Made by a program: the position numbers and the translations under genes. Shown here in pieces: positions 18,283-27,327 of a stretch of DNA of 64,000 bases. The stretch covers positions 62,001-126,000 of the forward strand of contig JACKCP010000007.1 in the NCBI GenBank assembly GCA_020633955.1, written 5' to 3'. The stretch is from Desulfobacteraceae bacterium. GTDB taxonomy: Bacteria > Desulfobacterota > Desulfobacteria > Desulfobacterales > JACKCP01. The notes beneath the pieces are model-generated. The model saw nothing but the letters and a program-made list of their open reading frames with translations. It was not told the origin of the DNA and ran no database searches. Positions within the stretch are counted from its first letter, which is position 1. Each line of letters opens with the position of its first letter.

Positions 18283-18878
18283 TCAGGTCTCCAAAGTACT
18301 CCCGGCCGGGTTCCATCCGGTAATACTTTCAATAGTAGAATAGAAGTTATCCGGACCAAAAGGTCTTCCGGTTATTATCTTTTCTTCCGGTTCTGATTCA
18401 GCTGGATCTGTTAAAGATAAAAAGGCTTTCCAGTCTTCAATATCTGAAAACCAGGAGTTCTTTTTCACCAATGGGTCAGAACCGGCTTCACCGCAATGAT
18501 AGGCTGCACTGGATCATTTATATTTCCACCCTGAAAAGGTCTTAATCTGTAAAAACCGGTCAGGATGAAAAACAACCCTGAAACAGAAATCCTCACACAT
18601 TCTCCCTGAAGTTTATCATTCCTCGTGTATATTGCCGTTGAGCCTAACTAACTGCTTTGGCAAGACTTTCTTCCTTTCCAGGGACAACAAGAAGATGTAT
18701 ATGTTTGTCATCAGACAATAAGCGATAATAGAAAGACCGAACCTGCTGCTTTGTTCATTTAAGCAATTAATATATTCCAGCCGATCCTGATCCTTAAAAA
18801 AATTTCCAGGGAACGAACTCCCCTTTGAACTATATGATGTGGATAACCGGGGATTACTATTCTTTTGATCCTTGCCAT
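18283..18878 (-). pseudogene. Decayed REP-associated tyrosine transposase (Y1_Tnp family)
   Basis: Reading the minus strand from ATG 18878 gives MARIKRIVIPGYPHHIVQRG, the typical RAYT opening. The frame must then shift to continue as FFKDQDRLEYINCLNEQ and IIAYCLMTN, shift again for IHLLVVPGKEESLAKAV, with stops inside YTRGMINFREN, and ends as AAYHCGEAGSDPL, WKAFLSL and the family tail TGRPFGPDNFYSTIE. At least two frameshifts and several stops are needed, so it is dead. RAYTs are single-strand HUH-type transposases linked with dispersed palindromic REP sequences. Only the last 62 codons (18283-18471) remain open. Confidence 0.8.
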
Positions 18879-18951
18879 AAAGTTTTTTATATCTGTATAT
18901 AAAATAATATTCAATAAAAAAACTGTAGTGTGTCAGCGGAATTTCTAACTC

Positions 18952-19248
18952 TTAGTCCATAATGTCATTTACCGGTAATATCTGCATTCCATGGCTTACA
19001 GTAAGAACAGATATTTGGCAGGATTCTATTCGATAAATAATGCGGTAATTTCCGTAAATAAGTTCTCTTATCTGCTGATTATTAACTTCGGGAACTATTC
19101 GTCCGATTTCCGGTGAGAACTCTAATTGATCAACTTTTTCAAAAATCGAATTAATCCATTTTTCAGCAGCAGAAGGTTTGTCTAAAGCAATATATTCAGC
19201 AATTTCAGAAGCTCTGTCTATTGCCAGAGGCGACCATACTATTTTCAT
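18952..19248 (-). CDS. ParE/RelE-family toxin
   Basis: 98-residue toxin of the ParE/RelE superfamily, expected to poison gyrase (ParE) or cleave mRNA (RelE). Family features are IVWSPLAIDRASEIAEYIA at the N-terminus, the LEFSPEIGRIVPE segment, ELIYGNYRIIYRI and a final VLTVSHGMQILP. The Phd/YefM-type partner lies just upstream and overlaps by four bases (ATGA at 19245-19248), the normal antitoxin-first order. The sequence alone does not decide between the two activities; the SP-I-GRIVPE form is more common in ParE. Confidence 0.85.
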   Translation of the reverse strand: MKIVWSPLAIDRASEIAEYIALDKPSAAEKWINSIFEKVDQLEFSPEIGRIVPEVNNQQIRELIYGNYRIIYRIESCQISVLTVSHGMQILPVNDIMD

Positions 19249-19526
19249 TTAAGAACTCTTTTTAATATTTTTTCTTTGGCAGAGTTATGCTCAACTCCCA
19301 AACCCCTTTCCAGTTGATCCAGGGATGTCTGGATATCTGTTAAAAGCTCTATCTTTTCCTGCATTTTTTCATATTCATCCGCATCTAAAAGTACAGCCAC
19401 CCCCTGACCATGCTGTGTTATCACTACAGGTCTTTTTGTGTCATGTACCTGTTTGATAAACCTGGCTATTCCTGTCCTGAATTCTGAAAGAGATTTTATA
19501 TCCTGATTAATTTTTATCCTTTGCAT
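19245..19526 (-). CDS. Phd/YefM-family antitoxin
   Basis: 93-residue antitoxin from ATG 19526, which follows GAGG by seven bases; the in-frame TTG at 19538 is less likely. The N-terminal half is a Phd/YefM DNA-binding fold (SLSEFRTGIARFIKQVHDTK, RPVVITQHGQGVAVLLDADEY is the recognisable region) and the C-terminal helix (about residues 50-93) would wrap the toxin. It should repress its own operon; a candidate operator lies at 19551-19573. The pair sits beside a dead transposase in the non-flagellar block. Confidence 0.85.
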   Translation of the reverse strand: MQRIKINQDIKSLSEFRTGIARFIKQVHDTKRPVVITQHGQGVAVLLDADEYEKMQEKIELLTDIQTSLDQLERGLGVEHNSAKEKILKRVLK

Positions 19527-19550
19527 ATTGAACCTCAATAATTAATATTT

Positions 19551-19573
19551 TTTGTACATTATAACGTACTAAA
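19551..19573. promoter_or_regulatory. Candidate operator of the toxin-antitoxin operon
   Basis: Imperfect inverted repeat TTTGTAC-attataac-GTACTAAA located 25 bp upstream of the antitoxin ATG, where Phd/YefM antitoxins usually bind. No proof of binding beyond symmetry and position. Confidence 0.4.
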
Positions 19574-19623
19574 TTTTGCACACGCAATATTTATTTTTAT
19601 TTAAAAGCAACATAAATAAATCT

Positions 19624-21402
19624 TCAATTAAGCTGCCGATAAAGACTTCTATAATACTCATCCTTTGCCAGCAGATCATCATGACTGCCAAAAGCCCTTA
19701 ATACGCCATCTTCCATCAGATATATTCTATCCATTTCCGGCATTGCAGTAAGCCGGTGGCTTATCATTAACAGGCTTTTATCTGCGGCAAATTCAAACAG
19801 CAAAGAAAGAATCTCTCTTTCCGTTCTCTTATCAAGGCCTTCTGTTGGTTCATCGAGCAATAACAGCGGAGCATTGCGAAGTAGTACTCTTGCAACTCCT
19901 ATACGCCTCTGCTCACCTCCGGAGAGTTGCCTGCCTCCTTCTCCTATCCAGGTATCAAGAGGGTTTTCTCCTTTAGTCAATGCTGATAACCCAACCTTTT
20001 CAAGCACTTCTATTAAATATTTATCATTTTGTTTTTCAGCTTCTTTTTGTTCTTCCACGCTTTCATATTCGGGAGAATCCGGCTGAGCCAGAGTAAGATT
20101 ACTTCTAAGAGTACCGCTGAAAAGATAAATACGCTGGGACATAAGTGATATTCCCTGCCTTAAGGCTTTCTGGCTGTATTCTTTAATATTTTCACTATCC
20201 AGAAATATACTCCCTGAATCGGGTTCCCATTCCCTTGTAATCATAGAAAGCAGAGTTGATTTGCCGCACCCTGTTTTGCCGAGCAATGCTGTTTTTTCTC
20301 CCGGCCTTAAAGATAAACTAATATTTTTAAGAACTTTTCCTGTTTCTTTATTGTAAGAGAATTCTATATTTTTAAGCTGCAAATTTCCCGTGGTTATTAC
20401 GGCTGTACTTTCATCATTGAATTCAATATCAGGCTTCTGATTTACAAGTTCATTAATACGTTCTGCCGCATTTATACAGGCCGAAACATGCTGAAATGCC
20501 GCTGAAACAGGCATAAGCATTTCAATACAGGCCAGTACCATAAAAGCGGTTAATGCAAGCATTGGCCCTGGAGGCTGGTGTTCACCAATGCCTGAAGCTG
20601 CTGAATACAGAACAATTACAACAAGGCTTCCATGACACATAATAAGTACTGCCTGGCTGAGAGCCATAACATTTGCCATTGCACACTGGCTTTCCAGAAG
20701 CTCTGATTCAGATTTTTCTATCTTCTCTCTAAAACTGTCTGTTGCACAAAAAAGAGATATCTCAGCAAACCCCTGAACAAATTCAAGCAGTCTGACACGT
20801 AATAAACGTTTGGCTTTAATCTGATTTATACCCGGTTTTTTACCAAGAAAATAAAATACCAGCGGCAAAGTAAGCCAGATTAATAAAAGACTTATACACA
20901 AAAGGTTTGCCAATGATACATCTATCCAGAAAACAAAGAGATAAAGACAGCCGGTCATAATAAGCGCAGATAAAACAGGCGTGATCAGTCTGAGATAAAT
21001 GTGATCAAGGGTATCTATATCAGATACTAAACGATTGAGCAGTTCACCCTGTCTTAAACTTTGCATATTTCGTGCACTTAAAGGGAGAATTTTACGCCAG
21101 GCCCATACACGAAGACTGGTAAGAAGCCTGAAAGTTGCTTCATGGGTTGCAAGCCGTTCGCCATATCTGCTTGCCGTTCTTAACATGGAAAGAATACGCA
21201 CACCGCCGGCTGGTGTGAAATAGTTAAACGCCTGAGTTGCTGCAATGGTTAACCCGGCAACAGCTGCCGCCGATAAAAACCATCCTGAAAGAGAAAGTAA
21301 TGCTATACCTGCAATAAGGGTTAAAACACTTAAGAATAATCCTGTGAGCATCATAACCCACTGGTGTTTAAATAATTTAATAAACGGAATCAGAGCTTTC
21401 AT
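19624..21402 (-). CDS. cydC: CydC-type ABC transporter subunit (glutathione/cysteine exporter)
   Basis: 592-residue half-transporter (membrane plus ATPase). With CydD it forms the heterodimer that exports cysteine/glutathione to the periplasm and is needed for cytochrome bd maturation. The N-terminal six-helix domain begins with the CydC form (LSLSGWFLSAAAVAG). The ATPase has Walker A GKTGCGKST, signature LSGGEQRR, Walker B LLLLDEPTEGLD and the H-loop ISHR. It lies two bases after cydD, in the usual order. The cydAB oxidase genes are not in this window. AGGGAG precedes ATG 21402. Confidence 0.9.
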   Translation of the reverse strand: MKALIPFIKLFKHQWVMMLTGLFLSVLTLIAGIALLSLSGWFLSAAAVAGLTIAATQAFNYFTPAGGVRILSMLRTASRYGERLATHEATFRLLTSLRVWAWRKILPLSARNMQSLRQGELLNRLVSDIDTLDHIYLRLITPVLSALIMTGCLYLFVFWIDVSLANLLCISLLLIWLTLPLVFYFLGKKPGINQIKAKRLLRVRLLEFVQGFAEISLFCATDSFREKIEKSESELLESQCAMANVMALSQAVLIMCHGSLVVIVLYSAASGIGEHQPPGPMLALTAFMVLACIEMLMPVSAAFQHVSACINAAERINELVNQKPDIEFNDESTAVITTGNLQLKNIEFSYNKETGKVLKNISLSLRPGEKTALLGKTGCGKSTLLSMITREWEPDSGSIFLDSENIKEYSQKALRQGISLMSQRIYLFSGTLRSNLTLAQPDSPEYESVEEQKEAEKQNDKYLIEVLEKVGLSALTKGENPLDTWIGEGGRQLSGGEQRRIGVARVLLRNAPLLLLDEPTEGLDKRTEREILSLLFEFAADKSLLMISHRLTAMPEMDRIYLMEDGVLRAFGSHDDLLAKDEYYRSLYRQLN

Positions 21403-21404
21403 TT

Positions 21405-23225
21405 TTAAAGCTCCCTGCTGTTATTATTGAAATTATTTTCCGAATCAGAATTATCATGGGGCAGATCATCTGACTGCATTTTCCTGAACAGTCCGTCTAT
21501 TGTGTTTAATTCATTGAAACTGCCATTTTGAACAATTTTTCCGTTGTCCAGCACCAAAATATTATCCATGCGATCAAGCTGATCTAATCTATGGGTAACC
21601 ATAATACAGGCTGAGTTCTTCATTGCATCGTTTAAAGCATTAAGTACTGATTTTTCACTGTGGCTGTCCAGACTTGCAGTCGGTTCATCAAGCAAAAACA
21701 GGCCTGCATTCTGTGCCAGTGCCCTTGCCAGAGCAATACGCTGTGCTACACCAACTGAAACACCTGCCATCTGTTCTCCAATTTCATAATCAAGACCGCC
21801 AGGCTGTTTCTTTACAAAATCGGCCACATTTGCCTTTTCAAGTAAAGATAAAATAATATCATCATCCATTTCAGGATTTGCCATTGAAACATTATCACGA
21901 ATACTGCCATGGAAAAGCTGAGGGTCCTGACCAAGCCATGCCAGATGAGTTCGCCATTTTTCCATATTCAATTGGTTTAATTCTATATTGTTGATTTTAA
22001 TGGAGCCTGTATAAGGTAAAAAACCCAATAAGCCGTTTAACAGACTGGTTTTGCCTGCTCCGCTCGGACCCACAACTGCCATATGCTGTCCGCTTTTCAA
22101 TTCAAAACTTAAGGGACCTGTAAGGGTTATGCCGGAATAGCTTTTAACGGAAAAATCAGTTGCTGTTATCTCTATTTTGCTGTTTTTGTTTATGGTTTTT
22201 ACTCCTGAAGATATGGCTACATTGTTTTCTGCCCGATATTCCAGCAGCTTCATAAGCTCTTCAGCAGCACCAATGGCCTGTGCCTTGGCATGATAATGTG
22301 TACCCATGTCCCGCAGAGGCTGATAAAATTCGGGTGCAAGCATTAATACAAACATACCTGTAAAAAGGGTAACTCCATTGCCATAGTCTCCGAAATCGAA
22401 CATTCCCAGATATGTTAAACCAAAATAAATGGCTATTACAGCAATTGATAATGCAGCAAAAAATTCCAGAACTGCGGAGCTTAAAAAAGCTATGCGAAGC
22501 ACTGCCATTGTTTTTTCACGAAAGGATTCAGAGGCTTTTTCAATCTCTGTTATTTCTGCCTCTCCCCTGTTAAACAATTTTAAGGTACTTAAACCTTTCA
22601 GACGGTCCATGAAATGACCGCTCAGCTTTGCCAGTGCACTGAAGTTTTTACGGTTGGCACTTGCTGCACCCATACCGACAAGAATCATGAATAATGGAAT
22701 TAAAGGAGCTGTGCATAAAAAGATAAGTCCTGCTGCCCAGTTCAGCGGAAATACAGCAGCCAGAATAGACAAAGGAACAAAACCGGCCACAAACATTTGA
22801 GGCAGGTATCTTGCATAATAATCATGAAGATCTTCAACCTGTTCCAGAACAATGCTTGCCCAGCTGCCTGCCGGTTTACCCTTTATAAATGCCGGGCCTA
22901 ACTTACCAAGTTTATCAAGCACTGCCTTTCTTATATAAAGCCTCAGTCTTTTTCCGGCTTCAAAACTGCTTCTTTCTCTTAAAAAGGCAAGTATTGCACG
23001 TATTGGTATAAGCAAAAGCAAGATTATAAATTCTGTTGTAAAATCAGATTTTGGCTGGTTAAAAATAATAATGCCGTGGAGAATAACAGAAATAAGATAA
23101 GCCTGAATAATAAGCGAAAAGCCGGTAAGTACACCAAAAATAACGGTTAAATAAAGATAAAAGCCGCTTGCTTTTTTCTGTCTGTTTAACCACGAGGTGA
23201 GCTGCTTTTCCAGAGGGTTTTCCAT
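21405..23225 (-). CDS. cydD: CydD-type ABC transporter subunit
   Basis: 606 residues from ATG 23225 (AGGA eight bases upstream); an in-frame TTG at 23237 would add four residues. Membrane domain with six helices (first about 20-50), then an ATPase with Walker A VVGPSGAGKTS and Walker B LFLLDEPTASLD followed by VTHR. The signature is AGVSVGVAQR where CydD proteins normally carry LSVGQ or LSGGQ, so the Gln is replaced by Val. This site may be less active, as is tolerated in heterodimeric exporters. First gene of the cydDC operon, divergent from malic enzyme. Confidence 0.9.
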   Translation of the reverse strand: MENPLEKQLTSWLNRQKKASGFYLYLTVIFGVLTGFSLIIQAYLISVILHGIIIFNQPKSDFTTEFIILLLLIPIRAILAFLRERSSFEAGKRLRLYIRKAVLDKLGKLGPAFIKGKPAGSWASIVLEQVEDLHDYYARYLPQMFVAGFVPLSILAAVFPLNWAAGLIFLCTAPLIPLFMILVGMGAASANRKNFSALAKLSGHFMDRLKGLSTLKLFNRGEAEITEIEKASESFREKTMAVLRIAFLSSAVLEFFAALSIAVIAIYFGLTYLGMFDFGDYGNGVTLFTGMFVLMLAPEFYQPLRDMGTHYHAKAQAIGAAEELMKLLEYRAENNVAISSGVKTINKNSKIEITATDFSVKSYSGITLTGPLSFELKSGQHMAVVGPSGAGKTSLLNGLLGFLPYTGSIKINNIELNQLNMEKWRTHLAWLGQDPQLFHGSIRDNVSMANPEMDDDIILSLLEKANVADFVKKQPGGLDYEIGEQMAGVSVGVAQRIALARALAQNAGLFLLDEPTASLDSHSEKSVLNALNDAMKNSACIMVTHRLDQLDRMDNILVLDNGKIVQNGSFNELNTIDGLFRKMQSDDLPHDNSDSENNFNNNSREL

Positions 23226-23568
23226 ATGATCCTGCAATTAAAGTTTCATGACTTTTATGTAGCCTATACCTTGTATGGGATGCTGGTTTTTGTCAAGGAA
23301 ACTTAGGTAAGGTTTCAGCAGTAAAAGCCTGCAAAAAAAGCCGGTATTTTTTCAGCTGCTCTGATAAAAGCTATAGTCTTCCGGATTTAAAAATAAGGCA
23401 TCTTCATTATTTAAAATCTAAAAAACAAAACCATTCTCAAACTCCGCCTCCATATGAAAAACCCATTGATTATAAAACCATAAAAAAATTTATTTTGAAA
23501 AATTAACGTTTTTTATCTCTTTTTTTGATAATACTGAAAAAAATTTCTTCAGCAAATCAGGAGAACTG
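23226..23568. other. 343-bp divergent promoter region of cydDC and malic enzyme
   Basis: No gene. On the minus strand TTGACA near 23295-23300 is a good -35 match, but no well-spaced -10 was found. On the plus strand AT-rich tracts precede the malic-enzyme ribosome site. No repeat copy was recognised here. Confidence 0.35.
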
Positions 23569-25236
23569 ATGCCAAACAACATATGCCACTTGAAAAAACA
23601 GAATCATAAAAACGGGTTTCCCACAGGAGCCGACCTTTTACAGGACCCTTTCCTCAATAAAGGAATGGCTTTTTCTGCTAAAGAAAGAACAGCCTTTGGA
23701 TTATGGGGGCTTCTTCCTCCAAGAATTCTAACCCTGGAACAGCAGGCGGAAAGATTTTTAAGTCAGCTGAGGAATCAGTCAACCGATCTTGAAAAATATA
23801 TGAGCATGATCTCACTTCAGGACAGAAACAGGACACTGTTTTACAAAGTTCTGACAGAAAATCTTGAGGAAATCACCCCGATAATATACACGCCTACGGT
23901 TGGAAAAGCATGTCAGGAATACGGCCATATATTCAAGAGACCAAGGGGAATATATATTTCTGCAGAAAACAGAGGGTCCATGGCAGAAATTCTTAAAAGC
24001 TGGCCTTATCAGGATATCAGGGTAATTGTTGTTACAGACGGAAGCAGAATTCTCGGCCTTGGAGATCTTGGAGCCAACGGTATGGGAATCCCTGTGGGAA
24101 AACTTTCACTTTATACGGCCTGTGCCGGTATTCATCCATCCCAGACTTTACCCGTCACACTCGATGTTGGAACAGACAACAAAGATCTTATAGAAGATCT
24201 TGCCTATGTAGGACTGAACAGACCAAGACTTGAAGGAGAAGAATACGACTCTTTCATGGATGAATTTATAAATGCTGTTAAGCTTGTTTTTCCCGAATCT
24301 CTTTTGCAGTTTGAAGACTTTTCCACTTCAAATGCCTTTAATCTTCTTGAAAAGTATCGCAGTAAAATATGCTCATTCAATGATGATATTCAGGGAACAG
24401 GTGCATGTGCCCTTGCAGGAGTCTATTCTGCATTAAAAATCATTAAAAAAGATCTCAAAGATATGAAATTTCTGTTCCTTGGAGCAGGAGAAGCCGGAAC
24501 CGGAATAGCTTCAACCATTGCATCTGCCATGACTCAGGAAGGACTAAGCATAAAAGAAGCAAGAAAAAACTGCTGGTTTTTCGATATTAACGGACTTGTT
24601 GTGAGCAGCCGAACAGACCTTTCCGAAGAACAGCTGCCGTTTGCACATAATCACCATCATATTTCAGATTTCATATCTGCCGTAAAAACCCTGAAACCGG
24701 ATGCTGTAATCGGTGTCTGCGGATGCAGCGGCATGTTTACACCGGATGTCTTAAGAACAATGGCAGAGATTAATGAAAGACCTTTAATATTTGCAATGTC
24801 AAATCCCACATCCAAAGCCGAGTGCTGTGCAGAAGATGCCTACAGATTTACTCAGGGCAGAGCTTTATTTTCCGGAGGAAGTCCTTTTAAACCTGTTGAA
24901 ACAGATGGAAAAAGATTTGTTCCCGGACAGGCCAACAATGTTTATATTTTTCCAGGTCTTGGAATGGGTGCAGCCCTTGTAAATGCCAAACATGTAATAG
25001 ATGAAATGTTTTTTTCCGCAGCCAGAACCGTTGCTTCACATGTTACAGATAAAGAGCTTGAATCCGGCTGTTTATATCCTTCTCTTTCAAGAATTCGCAG
25101 TATTTCAGAAGATATTGCAGTAAATGTTGCACAGATTGCCTATGCCAGAAATATTGCAGGATTTCCAAAACCTAATGATTTAAGGGAATTTATTAAAGAT
25201 CAGATTTTTGATCCTGTATATGACAGTTATGTGTAG
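23569..25236 (+). CDS. maeA: NAD-dependent malic enzyme (oxaloacetate-decarboxylating)
   Basis: 555-residue enzyme of the large eukaryote/E. coli MaeA type, converting malate to pyruvate and CO2 with reduction of NAD(P). Motifs in order: IIYTPTVGKACQEYGHIF (catalytic Tyr), VVTDGSRILGLGDLGANGMG, LQFEDFSTSNAF (metal-binding acidic pair), CSFNDDIQGTGA, the Rossmann loop FLGAGEAGTGIA and AMSNPTSKAE. Cofactor preference is an inference from the closest type. AGGAG precedes the ATG by six bases. It is a single gene between cydDC and the flagellar cluster. Confidence 0.92.
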   Translation: MPNNICHLKKQNHKNGFPTGADLLQDPFLNKGMAFSAKERTAFGLWGLLPPRILTLEQQAERFLSQLRNQSTDLEKYMSMISLQDRNRTLFYKVLTENLEEITPIIYTPTVGKACQEYGHIFKRPRGIYISAENRGSMAEILKSWPYQDIRVIVVTDGSRILGLGDLGANGMGIPVGKLSLYTACAGIHPSQTLPVTLDVGTDNKDLIEDLAYVGLNRPRLEGEEYDSFMDEFINAVKLVFPESLLQFEDFSTSNAFNLLEKYRSKICSFNDDIQGTGACALAGVYSALKIIKKDLKDMKFLFLGAGEAGTGIASTIASAMTQEGLSIKEARKNCWFFDINGLVVSSRTDLSEEQLPFAHNHHHISDFISAVKTLKPDAVIGVCGCSGMFTPDVLRTMAEINERPLIFAMSNPTSKAECCAEDAYRFTQGRALFSGGSPFKPVETDGKRFVPGQANNVYIFPGLGMGAALVNAKHVIDEMFFSAARTVASHVTDKELESGCLYPSLSRIRSISEDIAVNVAQIAYARNIAGFPKPNDLREFIKDQIFDPVYDSYV

Positions 25237-25389
25237 GTTTTTTCTTTCTTTTATTTTGGGGCTCAAAATTTGAACTTAAAGGCTTTCACATGTCTTATAT
25301 ATTGTATTTAATTTGAAATTAAATAGGTTTTTGAAGAATATTCACTATTCAACTATTATTTTGATTTTGAAATTATATTTTTACAATTA

Positions 25390-25405
25390 TGGCATATAAA
25401 TTGTA
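25390..25405 (+). promoter_or_regulatory. Weak sigma-54-like promoter before fliL
   Basis: TGGCAT-ATAAA-TTGTA has the correct spacing of the -24/-12 elements but has GT instead of the highly conserved GC in the -12 box. It lies 40 bp before the fliL ATG. The other two flagellar sigma-54 promoters in the window have a perfect TTGCT. Confidence 0.4.
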
Positions 25406-25444
25406 TATGTGTATTTGCTAATGAAAAAAATCTCAGGGGAAAAA

Positions 25445-25969
25445 ATGGCTGAAGAAAATAAAAAAACCGGATTTAAAATCAGTAAAAAGTTTATTATAAT
25501 TGGCGGGATTATTTTGATTCTTGCTGTTGTCTTATCTGCTGTTTTTATTTTTTTCTTTACAGGTACGGATAAACCGGAAGAAAAAAAAGACGAGCAGAAG
25601 GAAAAGCCTGCTGAAATCCAGTCAGTTTATAAACCCGGTCCTGAGGATTTTTATCCAGGTCTTTTCAATTTCAGGGAAATGACAATTAAGTTAAAGCCCG
25701 AATTCGAAGAAGAGCCTCCAAGAAATTTAAGAATTACAATATATGCCGAAGTTATTGAAGACAGCGACAAGTTTATTTTAATGGAGAAAAAAAATACAAT
25801 AGAAAAATATTTAGTTTCATACTTTAATTCAAAAAAACCTTCTGATATTGATGACCTGTCTGAAAAACTGATAATTAAACAGGAGCTTTTCAAAAAAATA
25901 AATGAGATTTCAGGTAAAAAAATAATGAAAAATATTTATTTTACAGAATTCCTTATTCTTGACTGGTGA
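25445..25969 (+). CDS. fliL: Flagellar basal-body protein FliL
   Basis: 174-residue single-pass inner-membrane protein that surrounds the MotAB stator and supports torque. ATG 25445 follows AGGGGA and is preferred over the upstream GTG at 25409. A short cytoplasmic tail with Lys residues is followed by a membrane helix (about 16-38), an acidic linker and the FliL periplasmic domain (FNFREMTIKL, NLRITIYAEVI, KNTIEKYLVSYF, INEISGKKIMKNIYFTEFLI). First gene of the large fliLMNOPQR-flhBA run. A second protein with a FliL-like tail is encoded at 35693-38586. Confidence 0.88.
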   Translation: MAEENKKTGFKISKKFIIIGGIILILAVVLSAVFIFFFTGTDKPEEKKDEQKEKPAEIQSVYKPGPEDFYPGLFNFREMTIKLKPEFEEEPPRNLRITIYAEVIEDSDKFILMEKKNTIEKYLVSYFNSKKPSDIDDLSEKLIIKQELFKKINEISGKKIMKNIYFTEFLILDW

Positions 25970-25998
25970 TGTCATAAATTTGACGGCGGAGAGAGATT

Positions 25999-26967
25999 AT
26001 GAGTGAAGTATTAACCCAGGAAGAAGTTGACAGTCTCTTAGACGGTCTCAGTGCTGGAAAAGTTGAGGCAGAGTCCAGTGTTCCCCAGGAGGTTGACGGT
26101 GTTGCAAAATATGATTTTGCAAGACAGGAAAAGGTCATCAGGGGAAGACTTCCAACTTTTGAGGTTATAAATGAAAGATTTGCAAGGGAAGTGAGATCTA
26201 CACTTTCAGTTCTTTTACAGACCAATATTGATATAAGCTCTGAATCTCTTGATACATTGAAGTTTTCTGAGTTTGTAAGATCACTTCCTGTTCCAACAAG
26301 CCTTCATGTATACAGAATGGACCCTTTGAGGGGACATGCACTATTGGTTATGGATACTGAACTGGTATTTAACCTTATTGATACTTTTTTCGGAGGAAAG
26401 GGGACAGGTAAGGCCAAGGTTGAGGGACGTGAATTTACATCAATAGAAGATAAAATGATAAAAAAGGTTGTGTCTTCATGTTTGAGGGACCTTGAAACTG
26501 CATGGCAGCCGGTTGAACCAATTGCAACATCATTGCAGAGATCTGAGGTAAACCCACAGTTTGCAGCAATAGTTCCGCCAACAGACCTTGTTATTGTAGC
26601 AAGATTTGAGGTTGAACTTGAACAGGCGGCAGGAAAGCTTACAATCTGTCTTCCCTATGCAATGATAGAACCCCTGAGGGGTAAACTTTCATCAGGGTTC
26701 CAGGCTGAAACTGAAGAGGTAGACTCCACATGGCAGAGAAGGCTGACAGAAATAATAAGGGAGTCTTCCGTTAATTTCAAGGTTGTCCTTGGCAGAACCA
26801 CGATAAAGGGTGAAAGGCTTATTACAATGAGGAAAGGGGATGTTATACCCCTTGATCAGGATGCCTCTGAACCACTTAGGGGATATGTGGAAGGTGTTGC
26901 AAAGTTTAAAGGATTTGCAGGCGTGAAGAAAGGTTTTCAGGCTTTCAGAATTTCAGGTAAATTTTAA
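25999..26967 (+). CDS. fliM: Flagellar motor switch protein FliM
   Basis: 322-residue C-ring protein that receives phosphorylated CheY and changes rotation direction. The extreme N-terminus carries the CheY-binding helix (VLTQEEVDSLLDGL, residues 4-17), followed by a middle CheC-like domain (YRMDPLRGHALLVMDTELVF, IDTFFGGKG) and a C-terminal SpoA domain (KGDVIPLDQDASEP). Followed by fliN. The same short N-terminal motif recurs many times in the protein at 35693-38586. Confidence 0.95.
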   Translation: MSEVLTQEEVDSLLDGLSAGKVEAESSVPQEVDGVAKYDFARQEKVIRGRLPTFEVINERFAREVRSTLSVLLQTNIDISSESLDTLKFSEFVRSLPVPTSLHVYRMDPLRGHALLVMDTELVFNLIDTFFGGKGTGKAKVEGREFTSIEDKMIKKVVSSCLRDLETAWQPVEPIATSLQRSEVNPQFAAIVPPTDLVIVARFEVELEQAAGKLTICLPYAMIEPLRGKLSSGFQAETEEVDSTWQRRLTEIIRESSVNFKVVLGRTTIKGERLITMRKGDVIPLDQDASEPLRGYVEGVAKFKGFAGVKKGFQAFRISGKF

Positions 26968-26992
26968 AGAATATTAAATAAGGAGAGTTAAA

Positions 26993-27319
26993 ATGTCTGA
27001 AGAAGAAAAAGATAATCCGGAAGATGAGGAAAAAGAGGATTCCCATGATGATGCCGGAAGGGATCTGGATTTTATTCTTGACATTCCTTTAGAGCTTTCA
27101 GTTGAACTGGGACGTTCAAAAATGCTTGTAAATGATCTTCTTCAGCTTGGGCAGGGATCAATTGTTGAGCTGAACAAACTTGCCGGGGAACCTCTTGAAA
27201 TCTATATAAATCACAAACTTGTGGCAAGGGGTGAGGTTGTTGTTGTAAATGAAAAATTCGGAGTAAGGCTTACAGATATAATCAGTCCAATGGAAAGGGT
27301 AAGAACCCTTGGAGAATAG
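26993..27319 (+). CDS. fliN: Flagellar motor switch protein FliN
   Basis: 108-residue C-ring subunit with an acidic leader (about 1-25) and a SpoA domain (ILDIPLELSVELGRSKM, LLQLGQGSIVELNKLAGEPL, YINHKLVARGEVVVVNEKFG, RLTDI). Forms the base of the C-ring with FliM and binds the export ATPase complex via FliH. A GGAGAG ribosome site lies six to seven bases before the ATG. Confidence 0.95.
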   Translation: MSEEEKDNPEDEEKEDSHDDAGRDLDFILDIPLELSVELGRSKMLVNDLLQLGQGSIVELNKLAGEPLEIYINHKLVARGEVVVVNEKFGVRLTDIISPMERVRTLGE

Positions 27320-27327
27320 GAATCTCT

